The notes under the pieces were generated by a model. That model was not told the DNA's origin. It saw nothing but the letters and a program-made list of their open reading frames with translations, and ran no database searches. The position numbers and the translations under genes are program-made. From Actinomadura luzonensis (GTDB lineage: Bacteria > Actinomycetota > Actinomycetes > Streptosporangiales > Streptosporangiaceae), in contig NZ_JAKRKC020000002.1 of NCBI RefSeq assembly GCF_022664455.2, positions 1,922,001 through 1,986,000 on the forward strand: a DNA stretch of 64,000 bases. The letters run 5' to 3'. Positions 29,265 through 38,135 of the stretch are shown piece by piece (position 1 is the first letter of the stretch; every line of letters begins with the position of its first letter).

Positions 29265-32200
29265 CTAGGTATAAATGCCCTCAAGAGCGTCAAGTAGCCA
29301 TTCGGCCAAGTATCGGGTGAAAGACGATCTGACGTAGATCCGGTACGTGTCCGGGGCGCGGCGTTCCAGCAGGACGGGCGCCTGCCCGAGCAGCGTCTGG
29401 GCGTGGCCGGGGAGCGCCGACGGGTGCAGGTCCAGCGGGCAGCCGGTGATCAGCACGTCCTCGGCCGCCGGGCCGGACAGCTCCAGGACCGTCCGCTGAT
29501 TGGAGACGTCCACCCAGTCCGGGCCGGGCGCGACGGCGCCGGTGACCAGCCACCAGGACGGGCCGAGCGCCAGGCCCATCCCGGGATCCGCGCCCCGCAC
29601 CTCCCACATCGGCTCGAAGGGCAGCTCCCGCAGCCGCGCGGACGCGGTGCTCGCGGCCTGGAAGCGCGCGGCGAACGGGGCCGCCGGGCTCTCGGCGGGC
29701 GGCGGCGCGGCGGCGTACGGCGGCACCTCGGCGGTGAGCGGCAGGCCGTCGCGGCGGGCGTTGTCCGGGTCGTGGAAGACGGGAGGGACGAGCGTGACCG
29801 GGTAGGCGACGCCGCCGCAGAGCGCGGTCAGCCGGTCGCCCGGGGCCGCGTCCCTGACCAGGGCGAGGCCGAAGGAGCGGCCGAGCGTGGCGCTCGCGTA
29901 GCTGGAGGTCACATGTCCGGCGCCGGCCCGGTCCGCGGGGCGGACGAGTTGCGCGCCCTCGGGCACGACCGTCGCGGGGTCGTCGGGCAGGAAGCCGGTC
30001 AGGCGTTTGCGGCCGGGGCGGGCGGTGTCCGGGCGGGAGTGGGAGCGTTTGCCGACGTAGCCGGGCTTGCGGGTGGAGACGAGCCACGACAGGCCGAGGT
30101 CCTGCGGCGTGACGGTGCCGTCGGTCTCCTGGCCGACGATGGCGAAGCCCTTCTCGGCGCGCAGCACGTGCATGGTCTCGGTCCCGTACGGCACCGCGCC
30201 CAGCGCGAGCACGGCCTCCCACAGCGCGCGGCCGTGCCGCCAGGGCACGTTCACCTCGTACGCCAGCTCGCCCGAGAAGCTGATCCTGAACACCCGCCCC
30301 GGCGTCCCGAGCACGCCGGTCTCCGCGTACCGCATGAACGGAAGGTCCACCGCCCCCGGCGCGACGGCGGCGATCACCTCGCGCGCCCGCGGCCCCGCCA
30401 CGGCGACCGTCGCCCAGTGGTCGGTGACCGAGGTGAACGACACCTCCAGCTCCGGCCACTCGGTCTGGTGCCACTCCTCCAGCCAGTCGAGCACGGCGGC
30501 GGCGTTGCCGGTGGTCGTGGTCATGAGGTAGTGCCGGTCGCCGAGGCGGGTGGTGGTGCCGTCGTCGAGGACCATGCCGTCGGCGCCGCACATCAGCCCG
30601 TAGCGGCAGGCCCCGACGGGCAGCGTGGAGTACAGGTTCGTGTAGATCCGGTCGAGGAACGCGCCCGCGTCCGCGCCCCGGATGTCGATCTTGCCGAGGG
30701 TGGAGGCGTCCATGGCGGCGACGCCGGTGCGGGCGGCGCGGCACTCGCGCCGCACGGCGTCCTCCATGCTCTCCCCGTCGCGCGGGAAGTACCGGGGCCG
30801 CTTCCACTGGCCGACGTCCTCGAACACGGCCCCGAGCGCGACGTGCGCGTCGTGCAGCGCGGTGGTCCTGACCGGGTCGGACAGCTCGCCCCGGTCGCGC
30901 CCGGCCAGCGTGGCGAAGGACACCGGCGTGTACGGCGGCCGGTACGTCGTCGTGCCCACCTGGCCCGGCTCCGCGCCGAGCAGGGCGGCCATCACGCCCA
31001 CCACGACCGCGCCCGACGTCTTGCCCTGGTCGGCGCCGGTGCCCGCGGTCGTGTAGCGCTTGACGTGCTCCACCGACCGCATCCCGGTTCCCGCGGCCCT
31101 CGCCAGGTCGGCCACGGTGACGTCGCGGTGCAGGTCGGCGAAGGCGGGCTCGGGGTCGTCGCCGGCCACGTGCCAGAGGGCCGCGGGGAGCCGCGGCGCC
31201 ACCCAGCCGTCGACGGGGACGCGCAACCCGTGATCGGGACGCCCGGCGCCCGCCGCGTAGCCGTCGGCGATGGCCTCGCTCGTCCCGTACCGGCCGCGGC
31301 AGGCCCCGGCCGGGTCTACGGCCTGCGCGGACGTGTCCGGCACGAACGCGGCCAGCCCGTCGTCGTAGCGGAGCCGGCCCTGTGACTGGCTGAACAGGTG
31401 CACGACCGGGTTCCAGCCGCCGGCCACGGCCAGCAGGTCGCAGGCGAAGCGCCGCCCGCCGGCGCGGACCCCGCTCAGCACGCCCTCGGCGTCGCCGTCG
31501 GTGCCGGTGACGACCTGCCCGGCCAGCACCTCCACGCCGTCCAGCGGCAGCTCGGACGGGCGCGGGTCCACCACCGCCAGGACCTCCACCCCGGCCGCCA
31601 TCAGGTCACGCGCGGCCTCGTAGCCGGAGTCCGCGCAGGCGAACACGACCGCCCGCCGCCCGGGCCGCACCCCGTACCGGTTGGCGTACGTGCGGGCGGC
31701 CGAGGCCAGCATCACCCCCGGCCGGTCGTTGCCGGGGAAGGCCACCGGCCGCTCGTGCGCGCCCGTCGCCAGCACCACCCGCCGCGCCCGCAAGTGCCAC
31801 AGCCGCTCGCCGCGCGCCCGCCGCTCCACGGCCACCACGTAGCCGTGGTCGTAGAAGCCGATCGCCGTGGTCCTGGTCAGCACGCGGGCGGGCAGGTCCA
31901 GGGCCGCCACCCAGTCCAGGGCGGGCCGGCCGTCCAGCAGGACGCGGCTGTTCAGCAGGTCGCCGCCGAGCCGCGGCTGGTCGTCGAGGAGGATCACCCG
32001 CGCCCCGGAGCGCCCGGCCGCGACCGTGGCGGCCAGCCCGGCCGGGCCGCCGCCGACCACGAGCACGTCGCAGTGCAGGTACGCCTTGTCGCAGCGGCGG
32101 TCGTCGGGCGCGTCCGGGTCGAGGCGGCCCTTGCCGCGCAGGCTCCACGCCTCCAGGCCGTCGTACAGCTCGACCGTGGTGGCCGCCACCATCGGGTCGG

Positions 32201-32372
32201 CGCCCACGCGGACCAGCGCGTTCGGCTCCTCGGGGCCGGCGGTGCAGATCCCGCGCGGGCGGCCCAGCTCCACACTGCGGCTCACCACGCGCACGCCGTT
32301 GCGCAGCAGGGCGGCGGCCAGCGTGTCGCCCGGCTCGCCCCGGTAGGCGCGGCCGTCGAAGGCGAATCTCAT
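29265..32372 (-). CDS. soxA: Sarcosine oxidase alpha subunit with fused gamma-subunit region
   Basis: A 1035-residue protein. Residues 1-90 are the Fer2_4-like N-terminal domain (MRFAFDGRAYRGEPGDTLAA). An NAD/FAD-binding domain follows (VLVVGGGPAGLAATVAAGRSG), and about 500-880 are the folate-binding GcvT-type half (MDASTLGKIDIRGADAGAFLDRIY). The last 155 or so residues match the small gamma subunit: NQRTVLELSGPAAEDVL, CPLDLHP, QTLLGQAPVLLE and IYVRSSFTRYLAEWLLDAL. Heterotetrameric sarcosine oxidase oxidises sarcosine to glycine, with H2O2 and 5,10-methylene-THF. Normal soxG is a separate gene, and none is present here. ATG 32372 overlaps the soxD stop by 4 bp. Confidence 0.92.
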   Translation of the reverse strand: MRFAFDGRAYRGEPGDTLAAALLRNGVRVVSRSVELGRPRGICTAGPEEPNALVRVGADPMVAATTVELYDGLEAWSLRGKGRLDPDAPDDRRCDKAYLHCDVLVVGGGPAGLAATVAAGRSGARVILLDDQPRLGGDLLNSRVLLDGRPALDWVAALDLPARVLTRTTAIGFYDHGYVVAVERRARGERLWHLRARRVVLATGAHERPVAFPGNDRPGVMLASAARTYANRYGVRPGRRAVVFACADSGYEAARDLMAAGVEVLAVVDPRPSELPLDGVEVLAGQVVTGTDGDAEGVLSGVRAGGRRFACDLLAVAGGWNPVVHLFSQSQGRLRYDDGLAAFVPDTSAQAVDPAGACRGRYGTSEAIADGYAAGAGRPDHGLRVPVDGWVAPRLPAALWHVAGDDPEPAFADLHRDVTVADLARAAGTGMRSVEHVKRYTTAGTGADQGKTSGAVVVGVMAALLGAEPGQVGTTTYRPPYTPVSFATLAGRDRGELSDPVRTTALHDAHVALGAVFEDVGQWKRPRYFPRDGESMEDAVRRECRAARTGVAAMDASTLGKIDIRGADAGAFLDRIYTNLYSTLPVGACRYGLMCGADGMVLDDGTTTRLGDRHYLMTTTTGNAAAVLDWLEEWHQTEWPELEVSFTSVTDHWATVAVAGPRAREVIAAVAPGAVDLPFMRYAETGVLGTPGRVFRISFSGELAYEVNVPWRHGRALWEAVLALGAVPYGTETMHVLRAEKGFAIVGQETDGTVTPQDLGLSWLVSTRKPGYVGKRSHSRPDTARPGRKRLTGFLPDDPATVVPEGAQLVRPADRAGAGHVTSSYASATLGRSFGLALVRDAAPGDRLTALCGGVAYPVTLVPPVFHDPDNARRDGLPLTAEVPPYAAAPPPAESPAAPFAARFQAASTASARLRELPFEPMWEVRGADPGMGLALGPSWWLVTGAVAPGPDWVDVSNQRTVLELSGPAAEDVLITGCPLDLHPSALPGHAQTLLGQAPVLLERRAPDTYRIYVRSSFTRYLAEWLLDALEGIYT

Positions 32373-32602
32373 CTGATCTCCTGCGTGAGCGTGTGCCGCT
32401 CGACGGTGAACCAGGTCCGGCAGCCGTGCGCGTGGAACCAGCGCTCGCGGAACCAGCCCTTCGGGTTGTCGCGGACGAACAGGTACGCGGCCCACTCGGC
32501 GTCGCTGGTCTTGCGCTCGGGGCAGGCGACGCCGGCCTGGCCGCCGTAGCGGAACTCGTTCTCGTCGCGCGGGCCGCAGAAGGGGCAGGGGATGAGCAGC
32601 AT
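32369..32602 (-). CDS. soxD: Sarcosine oxidase delta subunit
   Basis: A 77-residue zinc-binding subunit with CPFCGPRDENEFRYGGQAG at the start. The later His/Cys (FHAHGCRTWF) complete the usual Zn site, and the typical RDNPKGWFRERWFHAHGC is conserved. The ATG at 32602 shares one base with the soxB stop (TGATG), and its stop overlaps soxA, so the three subunits are translationally coupled. Confidence 0.94.
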   Translation of the reverse strand: MLLIPCPFCGPRDENEFRYGGQAGVACPERKTSDAEWAAYLFVRDNPKGWFRERWFHAHGCRTWFTVERHTLTQEIR

Positions 32603-33804
32603 CAGTGCGCCACCGCCGCCGCGCCGTGCTCGTCGATGAGCGCGCCCGTGGTGAACCGGTCCAGCGCGAACGGCTCGGCCAGCGGGTGCGGGCGGCCGTG
32701 CGCGATCGTGTCGGCGTACACCCAGCCGGCGCCCGGCGTGGCCTTGAAGCCGCCGGTGCCCCAGCCCGCGTTGACGAACAGGTTCTCGACCGGGGTGCGG
32801 CCGATGATCGGGGAGGCGTCGGGGGAGACGTCCACGATGCCGGCCCAGGTGCGCAGCACGCGCACCCGGCTGAAGACCGGGAACAGCTCCAGCGCCGCCG
32901 CCATCTGCGCCTCGATCACGTGCACGCCGCCGCGCTGGCCGTAGGAGTTGTACGCGTCGATGCCCGCCCCCATGACCAGCTCGCCCTTGTGCGCCTGGCT
33001 GACGTAGACGTGCACCGCGTTCGACATCACCACGCAGTCGAGCACCGGCTCCAGCAGCTCCGACACCAGCGCCTGGAGCGGGTGCGACTGCAGCGGCAGC
33101 CGGAACCCGGCCAGCTCGGCCAGCACCGAGGTGTGCCCGGCGGCGGCCAGCGCCACCGTGCCGGCGGCGATGCGGCCGCGCGAGGTCCGCACCGCCGTGA
33201 CGCGGCCGCCGCTGATCTCGAAGCCGGTGACCTCGCAGCCCTGGACCAGGTCGATGCCGTACGCGTCCGCCCGCCGGGCCAGCGCCCAGGCCACGTGGTC
33301 GTGCTTGGCGATGCCGCCGCGCCGCTGCAGCGTGGCGCCCAGGACGGGGTACCGGGCGCGCGCGGAGACGTTGACGAGCGGGCAGAACTTCTTCACCTCG
33401 TCGGCGTCCAGCCACTCGGCGTCCACGCCGTTGAGCCGGTTGGCCTCGACGCGGCGCCGGCCCTCGCGCACGTCGCCGAGGCTGTGCGCCAGGTTGAGCA
33501 CGCCGCGCTGGCTGAACTGCAGGTCGTAGTCCAGCTCGGCGCTCAGTCCCTCCCACAGCTTGAGCGAGTGCTCGTAGATGGCGGCGCTCTCGTCCCAGAG
33601 GTAGTTGGAGCGGATGATGGTGGTGTTGCGGGCCATGTTGCCGCCGGCCAGCCAGCCCTTCTCCAGGACGGCGACGTTCGTCAGGCCGTGGTTCCTGGCC
33701 AGGTAGTAGGCGGTGGCCAGGCCGTGGCCGCCGCCGCCGACGATCACCACGTCGTAGGAGGGCCGCGGGTCGGGGTCGCGCCACAGGAAGTCGGGGTGGG
33801 TCAA
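32602..33804 (-). CDS. soxB: Sarcosine oxidase beta subunit
   Basis: A 400-residue DAO-type flavoprotein subunit with the dinucleotide-binding motif VVIVGGGGHGLATAYYLA near residue 17. Further conserved parts are EKGWLAGGNMARNTTIIRSNY (FMN/FAD attachment region, with the His/Arg environment), GGIAKHDHVAWALARRA and the C-terminal NAGWGTGGFKATPGAGW. It starts at TTG 33804, overlapping the stop of the upstream flavoprotein gene by 4 bp (TTGA). No ATG or GTG in the frame would keep the conserved N-terminus. Substrate is sarcosine, by family and by its soxD/soxA neighbours. Confidence 0.93.
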   Translation of the reverse strand: MTHPDFLWRDPDPRPSYDVVIVGGGGHGLATAYYLARNHGLTNVAVLEKGWLAGGNMARNTTIIRSNYLWDESAAIYEHSLKLWEGLSAELDYDLQFSQRGVLNLAHSLGDVREGRRRVEANRLNGVDAEWLDADEVKKFCPLVNVSARARYPVLGATLQRRGGIAKHDHVAWALARRADAYGIDLVQGCEVTGFEISGGRVTAVRTSRGRIAAGTVALAAAGHTSVLAELAGFRLPLQSHPLQALVSELLEPVLDCVVMSNAVHVYVSQAHKGELVMGAGIDAYNSYGQRGGVHVIEAQMAAALELFPVFSRVRVLRTWAGIVDVSPDASPIIGRTPVENLFVNAGWGTGGFKATPGAGWVYADTIAHGRPHPLAEPFALDRFTTGALIDEHGAAAVAH

Positions 33805-36188
33805 CGCCTGATCTTCTCCATCCCGGGGTCGTACAGCGGCTCGGCGGCGACCTCCGCGGGGACGCGGCGGCCGAAGTAGGAAATGTCGACATGCGTACCG
33901 GGGGTGGCCAGCTCGGCCGGCAACCAGGCGTAGGCGATCGGGCGGCGCACGGTGTGGCCGTAGGCAGCGCTGGTGACGTACCCGACCGTGCGCCCGTCGT
34001 GCCGCACGGGCTCCTTGCCCATGACGACCTCGGCGCTGAGCAGCGGCACGAGCTTGCGCGTCGGCTCCGGGCGCAGCGCGTCGCGGCCGAGGAAGTCCTT
34101 GTCGCCGCGGACGGCGAAGCCGAGCCCCGCCTCGTACGGGTCGTGCTCGGTGGTCATGTCCACCCCCCACAGCCGGTAGCCCTTCTCCAGCCGCAGGCTG
34201 TTGAACGCGGCCCGCCCGCCGGCCACCGCGAGGCCGGTCGCCCAGAGGGTGTCCCAGAGCTTGAGGCCCAGGTCGGCGGTGGTGTAGAGCTCCCAGCCCA
34301 GCTCGCCCACGTACGAGACGCGCAGGGCGAGCACCGGAACGTGCCCGACATATCCGGACTTGCAGGTGAAGTAGCGGAACCCCGCGTTCGACAGGTCCAG
34401 ATCCGTCAGCGGCTGCACCAGGTCGCGGGCCAGCGGCCCCCACACGCCGACGCAGCAGGTGCCGGGCGTCAGGTCGCGCACCCGCACCCCGCCGGGCGCG
34501 TGCCGGGTGAGCCAGTCGAGGTCGAGGTTGCCGTTCGCGCCGATCTGGAAGCGCTCCTCGGCCAGCCGGGCGACGGTCAGGTCCGAGCGGATGCCGCCCC
34601 TGGCGTCCAGCAGCAGGCTGTAGGTGACCGAGCCGGGCTTCCTGTCCACGTTGTTGGTGGTCATGCGCTGCAGGAACGCCGCCGACCCCGGGCCGCTGAC
34701 CTCGATGCGCTTGAGCGGGGTCATGTCGTAGAGCGCGACGCGCTCGCGGGTCGCCCGCGACTCGGCGGCGGCGATCGGCGACCAGTAGCGGCTCGCCCAC
34801 GCGTCCCGCTCCCCGGCGGCGGGCCGGTCCCGCTCCTCCAGCAGCGGCGCGTTCGCCTCGAACCAGTGCGGCCGCTCCCACCCGGCCCCCTCCAGGAAGA
34901 CCGCCCCCAGCTCCCGCTGCCGGACGTGGAAGGGGCTGGTGCGCAGCGGGCGCGGCGACTCCATCGGCTGGAGCGGGTGGATCACGTCGTAGACCTCGAC
35001 GAAGCTCTGCCTGCCGCGCTCCTCGACGTAGGCGGGGGAGAGCTGCGCCGGCTCGAACCTGGCCAGCTCGCACTCGTGCAGGTCCGTCCTGGACGTGCCG
35101 TCCACCAGCAGCTCGGCGACGGCCCGCGCGACCCCGGCCGAGTGCGTCACCCACACGGCCTCGGCCAGCCAGAACCCGTCGAGGTGCGGGGCCTCGCCGA
35201 TCAGCGGGAAACCGTCGGGGGTGAAGGAGAAGATCCCGTTGATGCCGTCCTCGTACTTGGACCCGTGGAGCGCGGGCAGCAGCTCGGCCGCGTCCCGCCA
35301 GGCCGGTTCGAAGTCCTCCTCGGTGAACGCCTGCACCGACGGCATCACGGTGCCCCTGGGGCCGATCTCCTCCTGCCTGACCGGCATCGGGCGGTGGGCG
35401 TAGGAGCCGATGCCGATCCGGTCGCCGTACTGGCGGACGTACAGGTCGCGGTCCTGGTGGCGGAGGATGGGGCCGGGGCGGACCAGGTCGAGCGGGCCCG
35501 ACCTGGCGTACTGGTGGGCGAGCGGCAGCAGCGGCACGGTGAGCCCGGCCAGCCGCCCGACCGACGGCCCCCAGAACCCGGCCGCGCACACCACCACCTC
35601 GGCGGGGATCGTCCGGTGCTCGCCGCCGGCCAGCGCCGAGACGCCGGTGACCCGGCCGCCGCGCTGCTCGACGCCGACGACGGTGTGGCGCTCCAGGAAG
35701 CGCGCGCCGCGCTCGGCCGCGCGGGCGGCCTGCGTCTCGCCGCAGGCGACGGCCGCGGCCAGGCCGTCCGTGGGGACGTGGTAGCCGCCGAGCACCTTCG
35801 AGCGGTCCAGCAGCGGCCACAGCTCGGCGCACCGGGCGGCGTCGACCAGCCGGCCCTCGACGCCCCACGACTCGGCCCAGCCCTGCTTGCGGTGCAGGTC
35901 GGCCCAGCGTTCCGGGGTGGTCGCCACCTCCAGGCCGCCGACCTGGCGGAAGCAGTGCGCGCCGAGGGCGGTGTACTTGCGCACGGTGTAGGCGGCGAAC
36001 TCGGTCATCGTCCTGGACGGGTTGGTCTGGAAGACCAGGCCGGGCGCGTGCGAGCTGGACCCGCCCGCGGCGAACAGCGGCCCCTGGTCGAGGACGGTCA
36101 CGTCGGTCCAGCCGCGCTCGGTGAGCTCGTCGGCCAGGGCGCACCCGACGATCCCCGCGCCGATGATCACCGTACGGGGCCGACTCAT
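33801..36188 (-). CDS. Dimethylglycine/sarcosine dehydrogenase-like FAD and GcvT protein
   Basis: A 795-residue protein with an N-terminal DAO flavin domain (TVIIGAGIVGCALADELTERG; SSSHAPGLVFQTNPSRTM) and a C-terminal folate-binding GCV_T pair (about 430-790: LYDMTPLKRIEVSGPGSAAFL, RLEKGYRLWGVDMTTEHDP). This is the layout of dimethylglycine oxidase/dehydrogenase and sarcosine dehydrogenase, which remove a methyl group oxidatively and pass it to tetrahydrofolate. As first gene of an operon with soxBDA, demethylating dimethylglycine to sarcosine is the natural reading. ATG 36188 faces the divergent regulator. Confidence 0.88.
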   Translation of the reverse strand: MSRPRTVIIGAGIVGCALADELTERGWTDVTVLDQGPLFAAGGSSSHAPGLVFQTNPSRTMTEFAAYTVRKYTALGAHCFRQVGGLEVATTPERWADLHRKQGWAESWGVEGRLVDAARCAELWPLLDRSKVLGGYHVPTDGLAAAVACGETQAARAAERGARFLERHTVVGVEQRGGRVTGVSALAGGEHRTIPAEVVVCAAGFWGPSVGRLAGLTVPLLPLAHQYARSGPLDLVRPGPILRHQDRDLYVRQYGDRIGIGSYAHRPMPVRQEEIGPRGTVMPSVQAFTEEDFEPAWRDAAELLPALHGSKYEDGINGIFSFTPDGFPLIGEAPHLDGFWLAEAVWVTHSAGVARAVAELLVDGTSRTDLHECELARFEPAQLSPAYVEERGRQSFVEVYDVIHPLQPMESPRPLRTSPFHVRQRELGAVFLEGAGWERPHWFEANAPLLEERDRPAAGERDAWASRYWSPIAAAESRATRERVALYDMTPLKRIEVSGPGSAAFLQRMTTNNVDRKPGSVTYSLLLDARGGIRSDLTVARLAEERFQIGANGNLDLDWLTRHAPGGVRVRDLTPGTCCVGVWGPLARDLVQPLTDLDLSNAGFRYFTCKSGYVGHVPVLALRVSYVGELGWELYTTADLGLKLWDTLWATGLAVAGGRAAFNSLRLEKGYRLWGVDMTTEHDPYEAGLGFAVRGDKDFLGRDALRPEPTRKLVPLLSAEVVMGKEPVRHDGRTVGYVTSAAYGHTVRRPIAYAWLPAELATPGTHVDISYFGRRVPAEVAAEPLYDPGMEKIRR

Positions 36189-36210
36189 GGCGCCTCCGGT
36201 TGTTCCTTAT

Positions 36211-36237
36211 TACGCAACTAGAACCGGACTACGCAAC
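36211..36237. promoter_or_regulatory. Paired TACGCAAC direct repeats (candidate operator)
   Basis: TACGCAAC occurs at 36211-36218 and again at 36230-36237, 19 bp apart and therefore nearly two helical turns. They lie 23-49 bp upstream of the first operon gene, in the divergent gap shared with the TrmB/LuxR-type regulator. Position and spacing fit an operator for that regulator. No binding is shown. Confidence 0.55.
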
Positions 36238-36347
36238 GACCATAGATGCCCGCCCGCCCGCTGAACAAGACCTCGCCCGCCTGTGGACCGCCGGACGCGG
36301 TACACCGTACGCTCGTCACGGATCATGGCATGTCGGGAAAGGTCGGT

Positions 36348-37337
36348 ATGGCGCAGCGGCGCTTGCTGGAGGGCCTGGGGGTCACCGTCGCCGAAGAGAC
36401 GGCGTACCGGGCCCTGCTGCGTCACGGCCCCGCCACCCTCAGCGAGCTGGCCGCCGAGACCGGCTCCTCGGCCGCCGCCAACCGCCGCATGCTGCCCCGG
36501 CTGGAGGACCTCGGGCTCATCTCGCGGGTCGCCGGGCGTCCGCTGCGGCTCGTCGCGACCCCCCCGAACATCGCCATCGACATCCTCGTCGCCCGCCGCC
36601 AGGAGGAGCTGACCCACAGCAGGGCCGCCGCCGCGCTGCTCGCCACCGAGGTCGCCGCGCGCAGCGGGCCGCAGCCGGAGGAGGTGCTGGAGGTCGTCAC
36701 CGGGCACGACGCCGTGGCGCGCCGCTACCTCCAGCTCGAACGCAACGCCACCAGCGAGCTGCTGGTGCTGGTGCACCCGCCGTACGCGGTGGACATCAGC
36801 GACGACCGCGAGAACCAGCGCCGCGCCGCCCGCAGGGGAGCGCCGGTGGTGCGCGGCATCTACAGCCCGCTCGCCTTCGAACACCCCGGCATGCTCGCCC
36901 ACACCCGCCGCGCCATCGCCGACGGCGAGCAGGCCAGGCTCGGCCAGGTGCCGGTCAAGCTGGCCGTCGCCGACGCCCGCACCGCCATCCTGCCGCTGGT
37001 CTCCGACGAGGACCGCGCCGTCGAGACCGCCCTCGTCGTGCACCCGTCGGCCCTGCTCGACGCACTGGTCGGCCTGTTCGAGACGTTGTGGCGCGCCGCC
37101 GTGCCGCTGCGCCTGGCCGAGGACGGCCTGCACCCCGAGGGCTGGCCCCAGGCGCCGGACGCCGAGGTGCTGGCCCTGCTCGCGGGCGGCATGAAGGACG
37201 ACGCGATCGCCCGCCAGCTCGGCCTGAGCCCGCGCACCGTGCAGCGCCGGGTGCAGGTGCTCTGCGAACGCCTCGGCGCCCGCACCCGCTTCCACGCCGG
37301 CTTCCTCGCCGCCCAGCGCGACCTGCTGAGCCAGTGA
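36348..37337 (+). CDS. Transcriptional regulator with TrmB-like N-terminal and LuxR-type C-terminal HTH
   Basis: A 329-residue protein. The first 70 residues form a winged helix (AYRALLRHGPATLSELAAETG, then RMLPRLEDLGLISRVAG), followed by a sensor-like middle. The last 60 residues carry a LuxR/GerE helix-turn-helix (LLAGGMKDDAIARQLGLSPRTVQRRVQVLCERLG). I use ATG 36348 because GGAAAGG precedes it; ATG 36330 is also in frame. It is divergent from the dimethylglycine/sarcosine operon, so control of that operon is likely. Two DNA-binding domains in one chain are typical of this actinobacterial regulator group. Confidence 0.85.
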   Translation: MAQRRLLEGLGVTVAEETAYRALLRHGPATLSELAAETGSSAAANRRMLPRLEDLGLISRVAGRPLRLVATPPNIAIDILVARRQEELTHSRAAAALLATEVAARSGPQPEEVLEVVTGHDAVARRYLQLERNATSELLVLVHPPYAVDISDDRENQRRAARRGAPVVRGIYSPLAFEHPGMLAHTRRAIADGEQARLGQVPVKLAVADARTAILPLVSDEDRAVETALVVHPSALLDALVGLFETLWRAAVPLRLAEDGLHPEGWPQAPDAEVLALLAGGMKDDAIARQLGLSPRTVQRRVQVLCERLGARTRFHAGFLAAQRDLLSQ

Positions 37338-37360
37338 CCAGCCCCCAGCGAGCCGGCCCG

Positions 37361-38119
37361 CTAGGTGAGCAGGAAGCCGCCGTCCACCGGGAGCGTCACG
37401 CCCGTCACGTAGGAGGAGGCGTCGCAGGCCAGGAACAGGGCCGCCGCGACCAGCTCGGCCGGGTCGCCGGCGCGCTTCATGAGCACCCGCGACTCGATCG
37501 TCCGCTCCAGGTAGCCCGGCTGGTACTGCTCGGTCATCTCCGAGGTGAAGAAGCCCGGCTCCAGGCAGTTGACCCGGATGCCGCGGCGGCCGGTCCACTG
37601 CTGGGCGAGGTCGCGGGTCAGCCCGGCGAGACCCGCCTTGGAGGCGGTGTAGGCGGCCTGCGGCAGCCCGGCGGTGGTCTCGGCGAGCACGCTGCCGACG
37701 TTGACGATCGACGAGCCCGGCCGCATCACCCGCGCGCACGCCTGCGCCATCCAGTACGCCCCCATCAGGTTGACCTCGACAACCTGCCGGAACTCCGCGG
37801 GCGTCTCCTTCAGCGCCGGGACGGCGGTGCCGAGGCCGGCGTTGTTGATCAGCACGTCGACGCGGCCCAGGCCCTCGACCGCGGCGGCGGCGAGCGCGTC
37901 GCAGTCGTCGGGCCTGGCCACGTCGGCGGGCACCGCGAGGCACCGCCGGCCGGTCTCCTCGACCAGCCGCCGCGTCTCCTCCAGCCGGTCGGCCCGCCGG
38001 GCGCCGATCACGAGGTCGGCGCCCGCCTCGGCCAGCCCGCGGGCGAAGGCCACCCCCAGCCCGGACGACGCCCCGGTGACGATCGCCACCTTGCCGTCCA
38101 GGCGGAACCGCTCCAGCAC
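37361..38119 (-). CDS. SDR family oxidoreductase
   Basis: A 252-residue classical short-chain dehydrogenase: cofactor motif TGASSGLG, NNAG, catalytic Ser (NVGSVLAET) and YTASK, and C-terminal YVTGVTLPVDGGF. An Arg-rich stretch after beta-2 (GARRADRLEE) suggests NADP(H). It starts at GTG 38119, with AAGGGA upstream, 16 bp after the preceding gene. The substrate cannot be read from sequence. The gluconate 5-dehydrogenase/3-oxoacyl reductase group is closest in style. Confidence 0.9.
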   Translation of the reverse strand: MLERFRLDGKVAIVTGASSGLGVAFARGLAEAGADLVIGARRADRLEETRRLVEETGRRCLAVPADVARPDDCDALAAAAVEGLGRVDVLINNAGLGTAVPALKETPAEFRQVVEVNLMGAYWMAQACARVMRPGSSIVNVGSVLAETTAGLPQAAYTASKAGLAGLTRDLAQQWTGRRGIRVNCLEPGFFTSEMTEQYQPGYLERTIESRVLMKRAGDPAELVAAALFLACDASSYVTGVTLPVDGGFLLT

Positions 38120-38135
38120 CGGCCGGCCGTCCCTT

